Positions 36,285 to 47,769 of a stretch of 64,000 bases of DNA are shown here, one piece after another. Each line of letters begins with the position of its first letter. The stretch's first letter is position 1. The DNA comes from Straminergon stramineum (taxonomy: Eukaryota > Streptophyta > Bryopsida > Hypnales > Calliergonaceae), in assembly GCA_963920665.1 (NCBI GenBank), contig OY987264.1, forward strand, positions 23,416,906 to 23,480,905. The letters are read 5' to 3'. The position numbers and the translations under genes are program-made. The notes under the pieces are model-generated. The model saw nothing but the letters and a program-made list of their open reading frames with translations, had not been told where the DNA came from and did not search any database.

Positions 36285-37714
36285 GGTTATCCAAAATAGA
36301 TACTAAATAAAAAGTGATGCCCTAAAACCTCAAACTCTAAAGTTCATATTTATCAAAAGTTAGGATGTATACCACTTCAATATTTAATTATTTCATGAAA
36401 TTTATAAAATCTCCTTTCAAAATAATAATTGCAAAGTTTTTATACAAAACCAAAATAATAAAACTATCTTTTTAGTCATGAAATCTTGTTCTTCATTTGG
36501 TCTAAATTGAGCTCATTGGAAGAGGACTACAATTCAAGAGAAAAAATAGTCAATGTACATATACATTGTGGACAAATCCTATCATAAGAAATGTTTCCTC
36601 CCATTTTGTACCTTGGGGTAGTAGAGGTGGGCAAAACCTCACATTAGAAAGAAGACAAATCAATTTGATTACAACATAGTGCACGCAATCATCTCTTACT
36701 GTCATAGCCCTCCTCCAAACAAAATTGAATCAAAATTTAAATACAATCTAGAATAAGAACTGAAAGAGAAGCTAAGTGAAGGGAAAAAAATTCTTGGCTT
36801 ATAAGATAACTTATATATGTAAATTTTTAACCAATGTATTGTATTTGCAGGGTAAATTCATCACTTTCTATTTGTCAAATCATGATTTATTTTCATAGGA
36901 TATCAATTTTCTAGGTGGTGACAAAGACTAGAACAAGGAACCACTAGAATACATTGATGCCCCATTCTACTAGGTGTAACTATGGGAAAAGGAGGCCAAA
37001 AATAAGAATTCAATGTCTTCTTGTTTGTTGTTGGTATAAACCTTAGAAAGACCTTTTTAGAGGTCCATATTCATTTATAGATCCAACAATGTCAATCCCA
37101 AGATCAATTAAATATATAGGATCCATGAGGGACACTTCTTGTAAAATTTTGTATCCATGTGAATTCAAAGGGTATTTAAAGCATGTGTATTTTTCAAATA
37201 CAATGAATTTTTTGGCCATAGTAATTTTATAATTTGGACCAATTGAAAACTTACCCAAGAAAGTATAAAAATCTAAGTCTAAGAAGGCAATACATTATTT
37301 GATGCAGCCCATTTCCCAAACGTTAAGCTGAAAATTCAATAATCAACTCCTAAAATTCTTTCATGTTTAGAGGCCCAAAACTACTTCAAAATACTAGTCT
37401 CCAAAGCAAGATTAAAATCTTCATCTATATTTGTTTTTTAACAAATCCAATCATAGGATTATTTTAATTAACTTGTTATAGTACACCTTCTTAAAATTTT
37501 AGAATAAAAAAACTTACCAATTCCAAGATTATGATACTTGAGTTTCATGAAGAAGTATTTTCAACTCTTCCCAAATGGTTAGATTTTATCTTTCAAACTT
37601 TATACCCCAAAATATGAAGACAGTACAATTTGTAATTCTTCTTAGTATGTTGAAGAAATAAGTTTGGAACACGTGTAAGAAACTTTAAAAAATAAATTCA
37701 CATACATGCTTAAA
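36285..37714. other. AT-rich DNA containing a reverse R2 repeat copy
   Basis: 37040-37560 resembles the reverse complement of 18370-18900. A 71-codon minus frame at 37043-37258 was examined for retroelement integrase similarity and none was convincing. The remainder is unassigned. Confidence 0.45.
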
Positions 37715-38258
37715 AAAATAGAGAGTAGCTAGAAAGAATTAGAGAATTATTTGAAATATAAAATTTTTAAGAATTTAGTCATGGAGTTGCAAAATGTCAT
37801 TCCCAATGGTTGTAATGTTGTAATAAATAATCTGCATCCTATGAATTTTTTTTTTCAAAAATACAAAAAATTCAATTAAATATAGAACTTCAAAGTGTAC
37901 CTTAGAATTGAGATTCTGTAATTGCCCACAAACAAAATTTCCACATAACTTTCATGTCATTAATCTAAATGGATAGATTCAAAGATTTCCATGTACATAT
38001 TAATCTAGAAAACCAATTTCAATTTCTTTTTTAAAAAAAACCATATTTTTTGGATACCTGGGTTGGAAAACTACTATTTATATCATCAATAACTTTTTAA
38101 CCATGTGGTCAAAAGTTACAAAAATTATTGTGCCTTAAGCTACTCCTTAATTACATGTTGTATAAAAATTTCAAAGAAAAAAAATAAAAATTCTATTCTT
38201 ATTGAGTTGCCCAAAATTTCTATGTTGCCAAAAAAACCCTTGCTTAGTCCTTTAGGGG
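37715..38258 (+). mobile_element. Left-truncated copy of the 946-bp TTAA element
   Basis: Starts within the body homologous to about 4727 and continues to the end TTAGTCCTTTAGGGG followed by TTAA (38259-38262). Shared text includes AATGGTTGTAATGTTGTAAT. The left half is absent. Confidence 0.7.
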
Positions 38259-38262
38259 TTAA

Positions 38263-41223
38263 AGTATATGCAAGAATCCTAAACAGATATCTAGAGGAGC
38301 AATACAATTGTTAAAACAAAAAAAGCCAATGAATGCTGACAATGCAACCTTGATACTCTATACTTGTAGAAGATGCTAAGGACCAATTTCGTCTTCCTAA
38401 CTAAAGTAATAGTTCAAATGTTGTGAACAAGGATTACAATATTAAATCCATGTGGGTGCATGATTTCTCCTATAGAATAAACCAAACCTACTAACAAAAA
38501 ATATTAGTGTATGAAATTATCCCATCCTATTTACTTATAATTTTTTTCCTAATATTTACAACTATAAGGCATTCTATATTAATAATATTCATTATTCTCA
38601 TTAAAAAAGAACACATATTGACTTTAAGATACATGTAATTTTTAATAACCTTTGTTATGTGTGAAGTATTGTATGACCTTTATGTGTGACATTCATACCT
38701 CTTGAGGTGACATTTATTCTCTTTGAAGTGCCATTCATTCCTCCATATGGTATCCTGAGCCATTACTGCCTCTTTTGAGGGGATAGTGACAAATTGGGTA
38801 CTTAGTGATTTCTACACATGATTTTCAAAAGGAATATATGTGGCATTATCCCATTGGTTTTTTAAATCTTATAAAATTTTAAAAAGGGGTACACACATAA
38901 TTTTCCTATTGGTTGTAAGAAAATTTTAGCAAATTTTTAAGCAACCCTCTTGTCTGAAATGAATTCATGAATTCAACATGTGAATCCCACCCCAACTACC
39001 CATATTTGTATTCTTCGAGAATCTATGGAACTTGACAACCATATAGTGTACGTAAGTACATACATACGTGTGTATGTGTGAGTACATATGTATCTGGTAT
39101 CCATATTCTTTGAGCATATCCATCTTTGTATAATGAAATTTGTAGTATTAAACTATAACCATATCTTGTAATCATATTCATATTATGTATCCAAATTTGT
39201 ACGGCCAAGGATTTTTGTTCCACAAGCATTAATGACTTTGGTTTTTTCAGAAGATCGATGACATTTTGGAGGTGGGTCTTGAACTCCTATCAATGGTTCT
39301 TGCCTTTTCCAAGGGAGAGGGGGAAATTGAAATACAAACAACATGTTTGCATCTTTTGAGGGGATAGTATGAAGACCAACCTTTAGACATGGATACAATG
39401 AATGACTTAAGTCATTGTATTGGTTTGTACAATTATTTTCCTAACATTCCAATTGCATTCATTGGTTTGTAATACGTAATATTGTAGTTTTCCTAGAATA
39501 CGAATATACAACCATATAATGGACTTTAAAATATAAAGAAATCCTCTTTGATTTGATCAAAACTATAGGACAATTTGCATCATTACCTTAATATGGAGAT
39601 ATTTGCACTTTGCACGTAATCCCAATGCAATCATTTCACTTGTGCATTTGATGTTTCAAAGTTGTTTTCACTTAGTTGGTCTTCCAAATCTAGTAGAGGT
39701 TAATATATCATGGTTCAATTAACTTTACAATGAGGCCTACATGAAAAAGGTGGAAAAAACTATTTATGAAAACCAAAAGATATAATACCTAGTTTGGTCA
39801 TGTAGAATTCTATAAATATATTTATCATGCATTGAAAATGGCATAGAACTTGGCTTAAGAATAAATCCAACTTTTATACCAACCTATTTATCAACCAAAA
39901 CCACTTCAAGAAATCCAATGGGCCCTTGTTGTCATCTTGATATAAAGTATCCCTAAAGTTCTAATATATTATACAACATATAACACAATTCTAAAGAATG
40001 AGAATTAATGAGTGGTAAGTTTGTCTTGCTAATACAAGTCATGGGCATATATATACCTTACTTGACCTTGGATAATTTCTTGAACATCTAAGTAGTACAC
40101 AACAATTAAGAAAAATTTGAAGGTTATTGAAGTATACCCATTGAATAATTAAATAGACCAAATAGGATTTTAGTTCTTAAGAATATATTCATTTGATCTA
40201 AAGGAGTTGATTAGATAGATTACAATTCCAACTAGGTTCAAATGTAATGTCCACATGGTTTGATTCAACAAACACAAAGCATAATCAATTCAACACCAAA
40301 TTGGTCTTCTAACAATTCAACATCTAAACACATACAATCTCAATAATAACAATTTTTAACTTATTATCAATACATACACAAATACTATACAAACACAATC
40401 AACTACTCACACACGTACTTTGCCACCAATGACACTCTAATTGAAATCAAATTCCAAATTGGTTACATTGCAATGCAACAAAATAACAACACCAACTTAG
40501 TCAAGACTCTTATGTGATAGGTAGTGGGTGACAAACTATTCTTCTCCTTTTTCATTTGTACCATGCCAATAGGCACAAAGTCATCAAACTAAAACTACCA
40601 ACTCAATCACTTTCAAATCACAATCGAATAACTATACAATTGACAAGTTTAATTTCTCACTAGCAAGCTCATATCAAGTCCTCTTGGCAATTAATACCCT
40701 TTACACTTAGAATCTAATTTTCCAACAAGCATCCTAAAACATATAACACCCAAAATTTCTAAATTGGTTACCATACCTTTTACAATTTTCACCAAGTATT
40801 TTAGGTGACTTCTAGGATATTTTGTGTCACTACTTGGAACCTTGAAATGGATATTATAAAATATGTGTGTGGTTTTACCAATGATCTAGTAATCAATAGA
40901 ATATTTTAGTGCTTCATAAATGATTTTAGACTTTTTTGAAGGCAAGATGGAAGAATCCTCAATCTTGCCAATATATCTTGGATACTCTTATACTTTGTTT
41001 TTCAATCTACAATTATATATTACCTTTATATTTTTTCAAATTTTGTTTTATTTTATATTGTTGTTTTCCTATTCTAAATCTTCATTTTTAGTATGTCTTG
41101 AATTTGCAAAATCCATTGTGTTCAACATTCTAGAAGTATTAAAGAATCTTTGGATTTTAAAAAAATGTAGTACCAATTTCCATCATGTTTGTTCTGTTAA
41201 TAGAAATGGATAGTCATCCAATT
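38263..41223. other. AT-rich intergenic DNA, no gene seen
   Basis: Frames up to 97 codons have no recognisable content. A near-palindromic ACATAC/GTATGT tract lies near 39045-39090. 38760-39420 is slightly richer in GC. Nothing supports a gene. Confidence 0.5.
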
Positions 41224-41227
41224 TTAA

Positions 41228-41801
41228 CCCCAAAGTGCTTTGACATCCATTTCTAGAAGATGAGCAGATGAAAACTCAAGCTTCATCTTCCTAAATGCTT
41301 AGATGAGAGTTATTCTAACTTGTGGAGATACTTTATCAAGTTGTTATCCTATCTAAGGGTTGGGTTTGGTGTTACTAGAGCACATATTATATTTTTCTAA
41401 AATTATAAATGTGCAAGGATGTCAATTGGTCAAATTGTATTCACTTTTGTTCAAAATTGGATTTGCCTAAATCAGGTCATAAATTGAAGAACACAAAAAT
41501 TTCAAAAAATCACCATGTGAAGAGAACCTCGTTTCAAATCCATTCCAACAAAACTTTACTCAAGAAATGATAATATTTTGCTTGTAATCAAATTTAGAAG
41601 GAATATTGGAAATTTTCTTTCAAAATTTATAAAAAAAAAAGATTGGTGATAACAGTGGTGAATCTAATAGTATAGATGGAATCTACAAATAAAAATCTAC
41701 AACTTTTATTCATATATCCATTCTAAAATATTCTTCCAAATTGAATTTTGTATTGATTTTTCTCAAATTTCAATTTTGCAATCATTCTAGATGTTTCAGG
41801 G
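41228..41801 (-). mobile_element. TTAA-flanked element, 574 bp, reverse copy
   Basis: TTAA at 41224-41227 and 41802-41805. Ends are CCCCAAAGTGCTTTGACATCC and CTAGATGTTTCAGGG. It is the reverse-oriented paralogue of 29193-29784 along its full length. Two copies with the same boundaries define the element ends. Confidence 0.8.
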
Positions 41802-41910
41802 TTAACGGTAATACTCATTGTTTTCTATTAGTAAGATTATAAAAAAAAAATCTTTGTGTACTGAATAGTTGCAAAGTCATTGACAATATGAATAATAGTA
41901 ACCTCTTTAA

Positions 41911-42836
41911 CCTCTAAAGGACCAAGGCCTTGTTTCTGCAAAAAAATGCTCAAAACTGCCATTTTTAGAGCAAAGAGTAAAAAAATTTGAAAATCTTATT
42001 TTTTGTACATCTAACCTTATGATCTTATACCTAACTAGTATGAAAATGTGTGGAAAAAATTTCAGAAATTTTGATTGCATAGATTGCAAGATATTTGCGT
42101 TTAAAGTGAAGAAAACAAGTTTTTCCACACATTGTGGGACTAGGTTATTTGACTTTGAACCTTCTTAACTTTAATTTTTTGCACTACAGAGTTTTGAGAT
42201 ATAAATCTTTATGGTGGAGAATTGAGTTGAGAGTCTAGGAACAAAAACAAAATACAAAAGAATTTAATTTTTATTCTTTAAAAAATTGTTAAGTAGAAGT
42301 AGGTACAAAATAGAAGGAAAATCTAAATTATTAATATCTCTAAGATGGAATTAAAATGCACTAATCCCAATGGCGAGATTGTTCTAGAAATTAAATGAAA
42401 CCATATGGAACTTTTTTTTTCGAAAAATTGTAAAAACTGCATTCAGAAATGAATCCTATAAATTATTTTTTCAAGAAGATGCTCTAATTGCCCGAAAAAC
42501 AAGATTGTCTAAAACTTTCTCATAACAAATCCAAATGGAATGAGTCAAACCTTTCCGTGTAGATAAAAATACAATCTATAAGGAAAAAAAATATAAAATA
42601 TAAAAAATTCAAATTTTTGAATTTTTTTTTGCTGCCCCTTTTCCCCTATTTTGAGCTTATTTGTGCATAACTTTTGTTCCGAGGCACCAAATGAAAAAAA
42701 ATTATATTTCCATGAATTTAAAAAAAAAATTCTTACCTTCGTAAAAAGTTTCAAAAAATTAGGACAAAAATTGAGACTGTAGGTACTTGCTTGAAATCTC
42801 ATTTGTCCCTCGAAGGGACAATGGTCCTTTAGTGCT
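41911..42836 (-). mobile_element. TTAA-type element, ~925 bp, right end decayed
   Basis: TTAA (41907-41910) is followed by CCTCTAAAGGACCAAGGCC. The distal end reads CAATGGTCCTTTAGTG without an intact TTAA. Internal phrases (AAAACTGCCATTTTTAG; ATTGCAAGATATTTGCG) are shared with 4348-5293 and 43272-44756. Confidence 0.65.
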
Positions 42837-43001
42837 TCACATCAAAAATGAAGATTTTGAATGCCTCAACTATAGTTGAGTTCATTCCAAGATGCCATGA
42901 CTTGATCACACCAAGTTTATAGACCAAGGGGTCACAATTCTTTTTTTACCTTGGCATATAAATGTGAAAATTATTCCCTTATTTTGTAGTTGGTTACCTC
43001 T

Positions 43002-43160
43002 AAAGTACTAAGTGGTTGTTAAACAACCAATTGAAAATTCAAGCATGTTCCTGTGAAGTTAATTTTGAATAGATATTTTTGAAATTTTGACCCAAGGTGT
43101 GGACATGTACTCCCTAGATGGGAATTTTCTTTCTTTATCTAACCCAAATATGACAAAGTA
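43002..43160 (-). mobile_element. Fragment of a TTAA-type MITE
   Basis: The opening ACCTCTAAAGTACTAAGTGG and the following AACAACCAATTGAAAATTC parallel 34262-34330. The fragment fades out within about 160 bp. Confidence 0.45.
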
Positions 43161-43271
43161 TTTGTTCAAATTCAACACTAGTTTTCAAAAAGGAACTAGT
43201 GGAAGTTGAAGGGTTATTTAAAGCAACCAATGAGAGTTTAAGCATCTTATACTTCAAGGATGTCTACTTAA

Positions 43272-44756
43272 CCCCTAAAGGACCAGCCTTGTGTTTTTGG
43301 CAACATAACTTCTTTAGGCAAGTATGAGTGAGCGGAAACTTGACTTATTTAGGCTGATTTTTTTACAAGGTATGCATGAAGAATATCTTCCATGAGTGCT
43401 CAAATTCATTTCATTTGAGTATAGAAGTGAAAAGTTATGATGCAAAATGTTATTTGTTTAACAACTTAGGCGGCTCAGGCAAATCAGAAAAAATCACTTT
43501 TATCATAAATAAAAATTTGAAATTGGTTTTCTAGATTTATGTATATAGGGAAAGCTTTGAATCATTCTACTTTGATCAATGAGATGAAAGTTATGAGGAA
43601 TTTTAGTTTGTAGGCAATTTTGGATCTCACTCTAAAATAAATTTTGAATTCCTTTATTTAACCCCTAAAGGGCTAAGGCATATTTTGGACAAAAATTATC
43701 AAAAACTGCCACTTTTAAGGGCACCAAGATAAAATTTTTAAAAACTAGTTTTAAAAACAATTCAACCATACAAATTTGTAATAGACTTCTATGGGAACAT
43801 GTGGAAAATGATTTAGTAACTTTTACCACGTGGATTGAAAGATTATAGCATTTGAAGTTAGGTGAATTTTTTTTCCAACCTTATTCAACAAGGCCTTCAA
43901 ACTTTAACTCCTTCTAGAATGAGATTCTTACACTAAACATGGTTATTTTTTCGACATTCTCTTCTTGCATCATATAAACTACACACCCTCCAAATTTCAA
44001 AATCATAGGAAGAGTTTTGTACATGCTACCCTCAAAGTACATGGTAGCATAACTTTTGATCCAAGCACCCGATCCGAAAAAAAAATTAATTTTTCAGGTA
44101 GGGGATATATAGTTATACATTGTGTCTAAATTTCATGAACATTTGACCAAAAATGGCTTCGTAGGAATCTACTCAAGAATTCTTACGTATGTTGAATGAA
44201 CACTTGGTCCTTTAGCTCGGATTAACTCAATTTTCAATATTTTTTGAAAAAAATAAAACCATTGGATGTAGATTGTTTATTGTAACATGACAACCATTAG
44301 GATTGGCATTTTCCAATTCCATAACTAATTTCTTAAAAATTTAGTATTTTAAATCATTCTCTATTTCTTTCTACTTATTATTTTTTCCTATATATTGTAC
44401 GATTCCAAATTATTTGAATTTTTTCAAGAATGTATCCAACTTTGACTTGAAAAATAAATCCAAAGATGCACGACCATTTTGGACATTTTTTCATACAAAT
44501 GTGACCTTGTGAAGAGCAACTATCTGTTTTTTCGTAGAGCCCCCAAAAGAATTTTTGTCACTTCAAACGCTAATATCTTGCAATCTACATCATGAAAATT
44601 TCTGAATTTTTTTCCACATCGTCTCAAACTAGTGTACTACAAGGTCCTATGGTTACATGTGTCCAAAAATGTGTTTTTTCTAAAATTTAGCACTAGTATT
44701 AGAAATGGCAGTTTTGGAAGTTTTTTGGTGAAAGTAGAGTCAAAAACCTTTAGAGG
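43272..44756 (-). mobile_element. 946-type TTAA element carrying a nested MITE
   Basis: TTAA at 43268-43271 and 44757-44760. Ends are CCCCTAAAGGACCAGCC and CAAAAACCTTTAGAGG. The body is the reverse complement of 4348-5293. After removing the nested insertion and one TTAA the length is about 921 bp, close to the 946 bp of that copy. No coding frame remains. Confidence 0.85.
43662..44221 (+). mobile_element. Nested TTAA MITE with readable empty site
   Basis: The element (560 bp) is flanked by TTAA at 43658-43661 and 44222-44225. The host sequence reads CCTTTATTTAA before it and TTAACTCAATTTTC after it. The uninterrupted paralogue at 4876-4895, reverse-complemented, reads CCTTTATTTAACTCAATTTT with one TTAA. 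TTAA is therefore a target-site duplication. The body matches 13696-14267 and 14447-15026; the right end has decayed to TTTAGCTCGGA. Confidence 0.9.
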
Positions 44757-44848
44757 TTAATTGAATTGTGTTCAAATTTTCTCCTCTGAAAAAAAGTGTT
44801 TGTTTAAGTGCATATACCGTAGTCTTTGTCTATAAGATGACGTTGTAA

Positions 44849-45316
44849 GGGCATCTCAAATGGGAGCTATATACTAGCCCTCCAAATATATTTCTAACTA
44901 TTGTTGATTTGTAATTAGAACTTGAAATTACTATCATTGGGAATGCACCCCAAGGTAATTTTAATAGGCAGAGAAAATTCAAATTTAGTCATTGAACAAT
45001 GAAAATAAACAGCTTAGAAAACCAATTGAAAGACGAAAGTTATAGAGTTTTGAACAAATTACAATTACCAATGCCCGTAGCACTTCAAAGAAGTTAATGA
45101 TTTGCTCAAAACCCTATATTTTTTGCCTTCTAAGTAGCTTTGCAAGCGGGTTATTTTCATTGTCTAATTAATGTCAAAATTTGAGTTTTCTTGTGCCTAC
45201 TCAAAGTACTTTGGGATGTTCTTCCAATAATAATTATTTCAAGTTTTGATTATAAACTTGCAAAATATTAGGAATTAACTTGGAAGGCTAGCATATCACT
45301 TCCATTGAAGATGCCC
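44849..45316. mobile_element. PIF/Harbinger-like MITE, 468 bp
   Basis: Ends are GGGCATCTCAAATGGGAG and TTCCATTGAAGATGCCC, an inverted repeat extending about 30 bp inwards through ACTAGCC/GGCTAGC. TAA flanks it at 44846-44848 and 45317-45319. A TAA/TTA target duplication is typical of PIF/Harbinger (Tourist-like) elements. A diverged relative is at 49887-50156. Confidence 0.8.
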
Positions 45317-45319
45317 TAA

Positions 45320-46125
45320 GAGCATCTCTACTGGGGCACACCTGAGCATAGAAGCTTGGAGCCATCCCAATAGTTGCAACCTTTGATGTTTTTCAATGCA
45401 AGCCCCTTGAAAAATCAATTAGGACACTTCAACTTGTAAGTTAGTGGCAAACTAATTTGATGTGGGCCACTTGTAGAAAGGGGAGGGTTTGTTGTTGTTT
45501 TGAGGAAGGAGTGGTTGAATAGTAAGTTGCTATCCAAAATTTAGAAGCTCAGAACCCATTTCTAACCACTTAAGTAATTGAGTATAGTTGCAAGATGGAT
45601 TTGGTGAAGAAAAAAATTCCTCATGTACTGAAATAGATTTCAATAGGATTTGAAATTTTTTAGTATTTTTTTCATCAAAAATGAAATTACTATGAATTTT
45701 TTTAGTGAAGATTCTATGAAACCTATTCTTGTTATGTAGATCATTCTACTTTCGATCATAAGCTTGTTACAAAATCAATGAGAGTGATAATTGTGGCTTT
45801 CATGTACATATGGTGAACATTCTATGTTTCCAATGTACAATTCTTGAACATTTATGTTGCTCCAGCTAGTACGTGTCAATTGTCAATTGAAATGTAAACC
45901 ACAATTGATTGGAAATACATCAACCTATATAGTGAAAATAGGAGGGGGGGGGGGGGGGGGGCGAGAATGGGTCCACTTTCAGGCTGTCACAACTCTAGCC
46001 TTGAAATTTGGAATTTTGATGTGTGATGGTGGGGGGACAATTCACAAGTGAGAATTGTCGTGAGAGTACTACACACCAATAGAGCTTTGGAGTGCTCATT
46101 TTAAAGTGTATTGCAGGAGATGCTC
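45320..46125. mobile_element. PIF/Harbinger-like element, 806 bp
   Basis: Begins GAGCATCTCTACTGGGGC and ends TTGCAGGAGATGCTC, inverted at GAGCATCTC. It shares its left TAA (45317-45319) with the preceding MITE and has TAA at 46126-46128 on the right. The interior has an 18-G run at 45944-45961 and no transposase frame. Confidence 0.75.
45944..45961 (+). repeat. Homopolymer G tract, 18 bp
   Basis: Uninterrupted run of G inside the 806-bp element. Such runs are prone to length error in assemblies. Confidence 0.95.
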
Positions 46126-46157
46126 TAATTTAAGTTAGCCTTCATAGTGACGAAGGT

Positions 46158-46289
46158 ATGTGTACCTAAAAGAGAGACACTCTCCTAATTGCACCACTCA
46201 TCTACAACTGTCCAAGATTTCAAGCTTAGAATCTTGGACAGGTGTAGATGAGTAGCGCAATTAGGAGAGTGACTCTTCCAGGTGCACAT
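46158..46289. repeat. 132-bp near-perfect hairpin
   Basis: Two arms of about 66-68 bp meet at AAGCTT with almost no loop. ACTCTCCTAATTGC faces GCAATTAGGAGAGT, and CTGTCCAAGATT faces AATCTTGGACAG. About nine mismatches and a 2-bp bulge are spread along the stem. It starts about 30 bp beyond the 806-bp element, at the edge of a GC-richer stretch. The next entry describes tRNA-like sequence directly beside it. Confidence 0.85.
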
Positions 46290-46342
46290 GACTGATCCCT
46301 TATACAAGGTTCTAGCACCCCAGCGACTACTGAGCTAAGTTA
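46290..46342 (-). mobile_element. tRNA-like head, possible SINE
   Basis: On the minus strand, TTAGCTCAGTAGTCGCTGGG resembles a tRNA A box, and the sequence runs on through CTTGTATAAGGGATCAGTC into the hairpin. A clear B box is not visible. It may be the head of a tRNA-derived SINE whose body is the hairpin arm, with the second arm a reversed partial copy. This is tentative. Confidence 0.3.
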
Positions 46343-46984
46343 TTGTACGCTACTAAGTTAAGCGAAATCCTTCCCTCCCCGGCCAGTGAGTGCACCTGGG
46401 ATGCATCTTTTGGCCCTCCGTCTGTCAAGAGTCCCAGGCGCGGCAGGGCAGCACCAGTTCGGCAGGATTACATGGAACTTATTAATGATTTCGTTTGTTG
46501 GTAAAATAACGCAACTAGGCTACTGTACAGTACCAGCACTGGCTGACGGAACTCCTGTTTCTGAATTCTGACTGAAGGCAAATTAAAAATACTTCCTCTA
46601 CCTCCTGCAAGTTATTGGCGTCAGCCCTAGTTGATAGAGTTGTCGGTAATTGCACAGAATTGACGGGGTGGCGGCGATCATTCTTTAACGAAGTTAACGT
46701 GACTTAACTTGTCTGTGGAAGCGCAGACGGAGGGATTTCGGGACTTCCCAGAATCACCGCATTGGGTCAGTCACAGGACGCATAAGTTAGCATAGCTGTG
46801 CAGAATTTCATCAGTTCCATGGGGCTTTAATGTTCTATGATGTTTATTAACTGAACCCGCACAGCTCTGAGTAATCCTGCAACGACGGACCCATGACCAT
46901 TGACTTCAAGGCTCCTTGGGTCCTTGCCTATCACTCTGTACGCTAAGCTGCCATTTCGCAACTAGATATGACTGAAAAAATTTT
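46343..46984. other. GC-richer low-copy stretch, no gene
   Basis: Contains TAAGTTA/TAACTTA words (near 46334-46360, 46690-46710 and 46783) and a 61-codon ATG frame at 46386-46571 that I do not recognise. No transposon ends were found. Confidence 0.4.
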
Positions 46985-47762
46985 ATATTTGTTTTTCAGA
47001 GATGAAGTCAGATGTCGACTACAAGTCATAAAATTTTCATAATTTTTGGGGGGAAATTTGAAATTACCATGCATTTTTTAAAGCAGAAAATGGAGAAAAT
47101 TCATATCAAATACAAATTATATTCAATAACATCTGAAATTTTCAACATAGATGTATATTATAGTGTAGATCATCATGGTATAACCCAAAGTTATTGTGTC
47201 ACTCTAAATTTTGAAAATTAGCAAACCATAGCCACAAGCCCAAAGTTCATATTGCTATAAAAGATTGAAATATAAAAATTTTCCAAAATTTACAATTAGA
47301 ATAAAATCTACAATTGAAAAGCTTCATTTCATTAGTAGGACTCAAATTCAAAAAACATCATTTTCATGGATGAAATTCACATCATTGAGATTAAATAGCA
47401 AGAAATAGCCAAAATACGCAACAAGGGTGATTAGTGGATTAAGCATCTTCTTCTTTAGAAAAGTCAATAATACCATAATGACATAATTTGCAATACTATT
47501 CATTGAAAATATACTTGAGTACCTTTAACAAAAAGAATTGGATGAAAAAATATTTTTTTTCCATCCTACACTATGAGGTGAAGTCATCCATCAAGCACTT
47601 GGTGTTTGCAAACAACATTACAAGGTTAAAGGATGTTGAGCCTAAAGAGTTGTCAATAAATGATTTACATGTTCACTATAGAAACAAACATGCACCTATT
47701 GGTCTAAAAATCCAAGCATTTTGGTGACTACCTTGGTCATAGAGGGTTGTGTCCTTGAAGGG
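46985..47762 (+). repeat. R3 repeat, copy 3, ending at TTAA
   Basis: Collinear with 13020-13690 and continuing to the right end GTGTCCTTGAAGGG followed by TTAA (47763-47766). The left terminus is missing or decayed. Its text ACAAGGTTAAAGGATGTTGAG (around 47621-47640) looks like the empty version of the site occupied at 13692-14271 in the related copy. Confidence 0.65.
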
Positions 47763-47769
47763 TTAAATG

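Noticed and set aside
37043..37258. Possible retroelement integrase fragment on the minus strand
   Set aside because: Some hydrophobic spacing looked suggestive, but no catalytic or zinc-binding motif is present and frames break on both sides.
39200..39400. tRNA-like B-box word (GAGTTCAAGACCC) on the minus strand
   Set aside because: No A box at proper spacing and no foldable cloverleaf.
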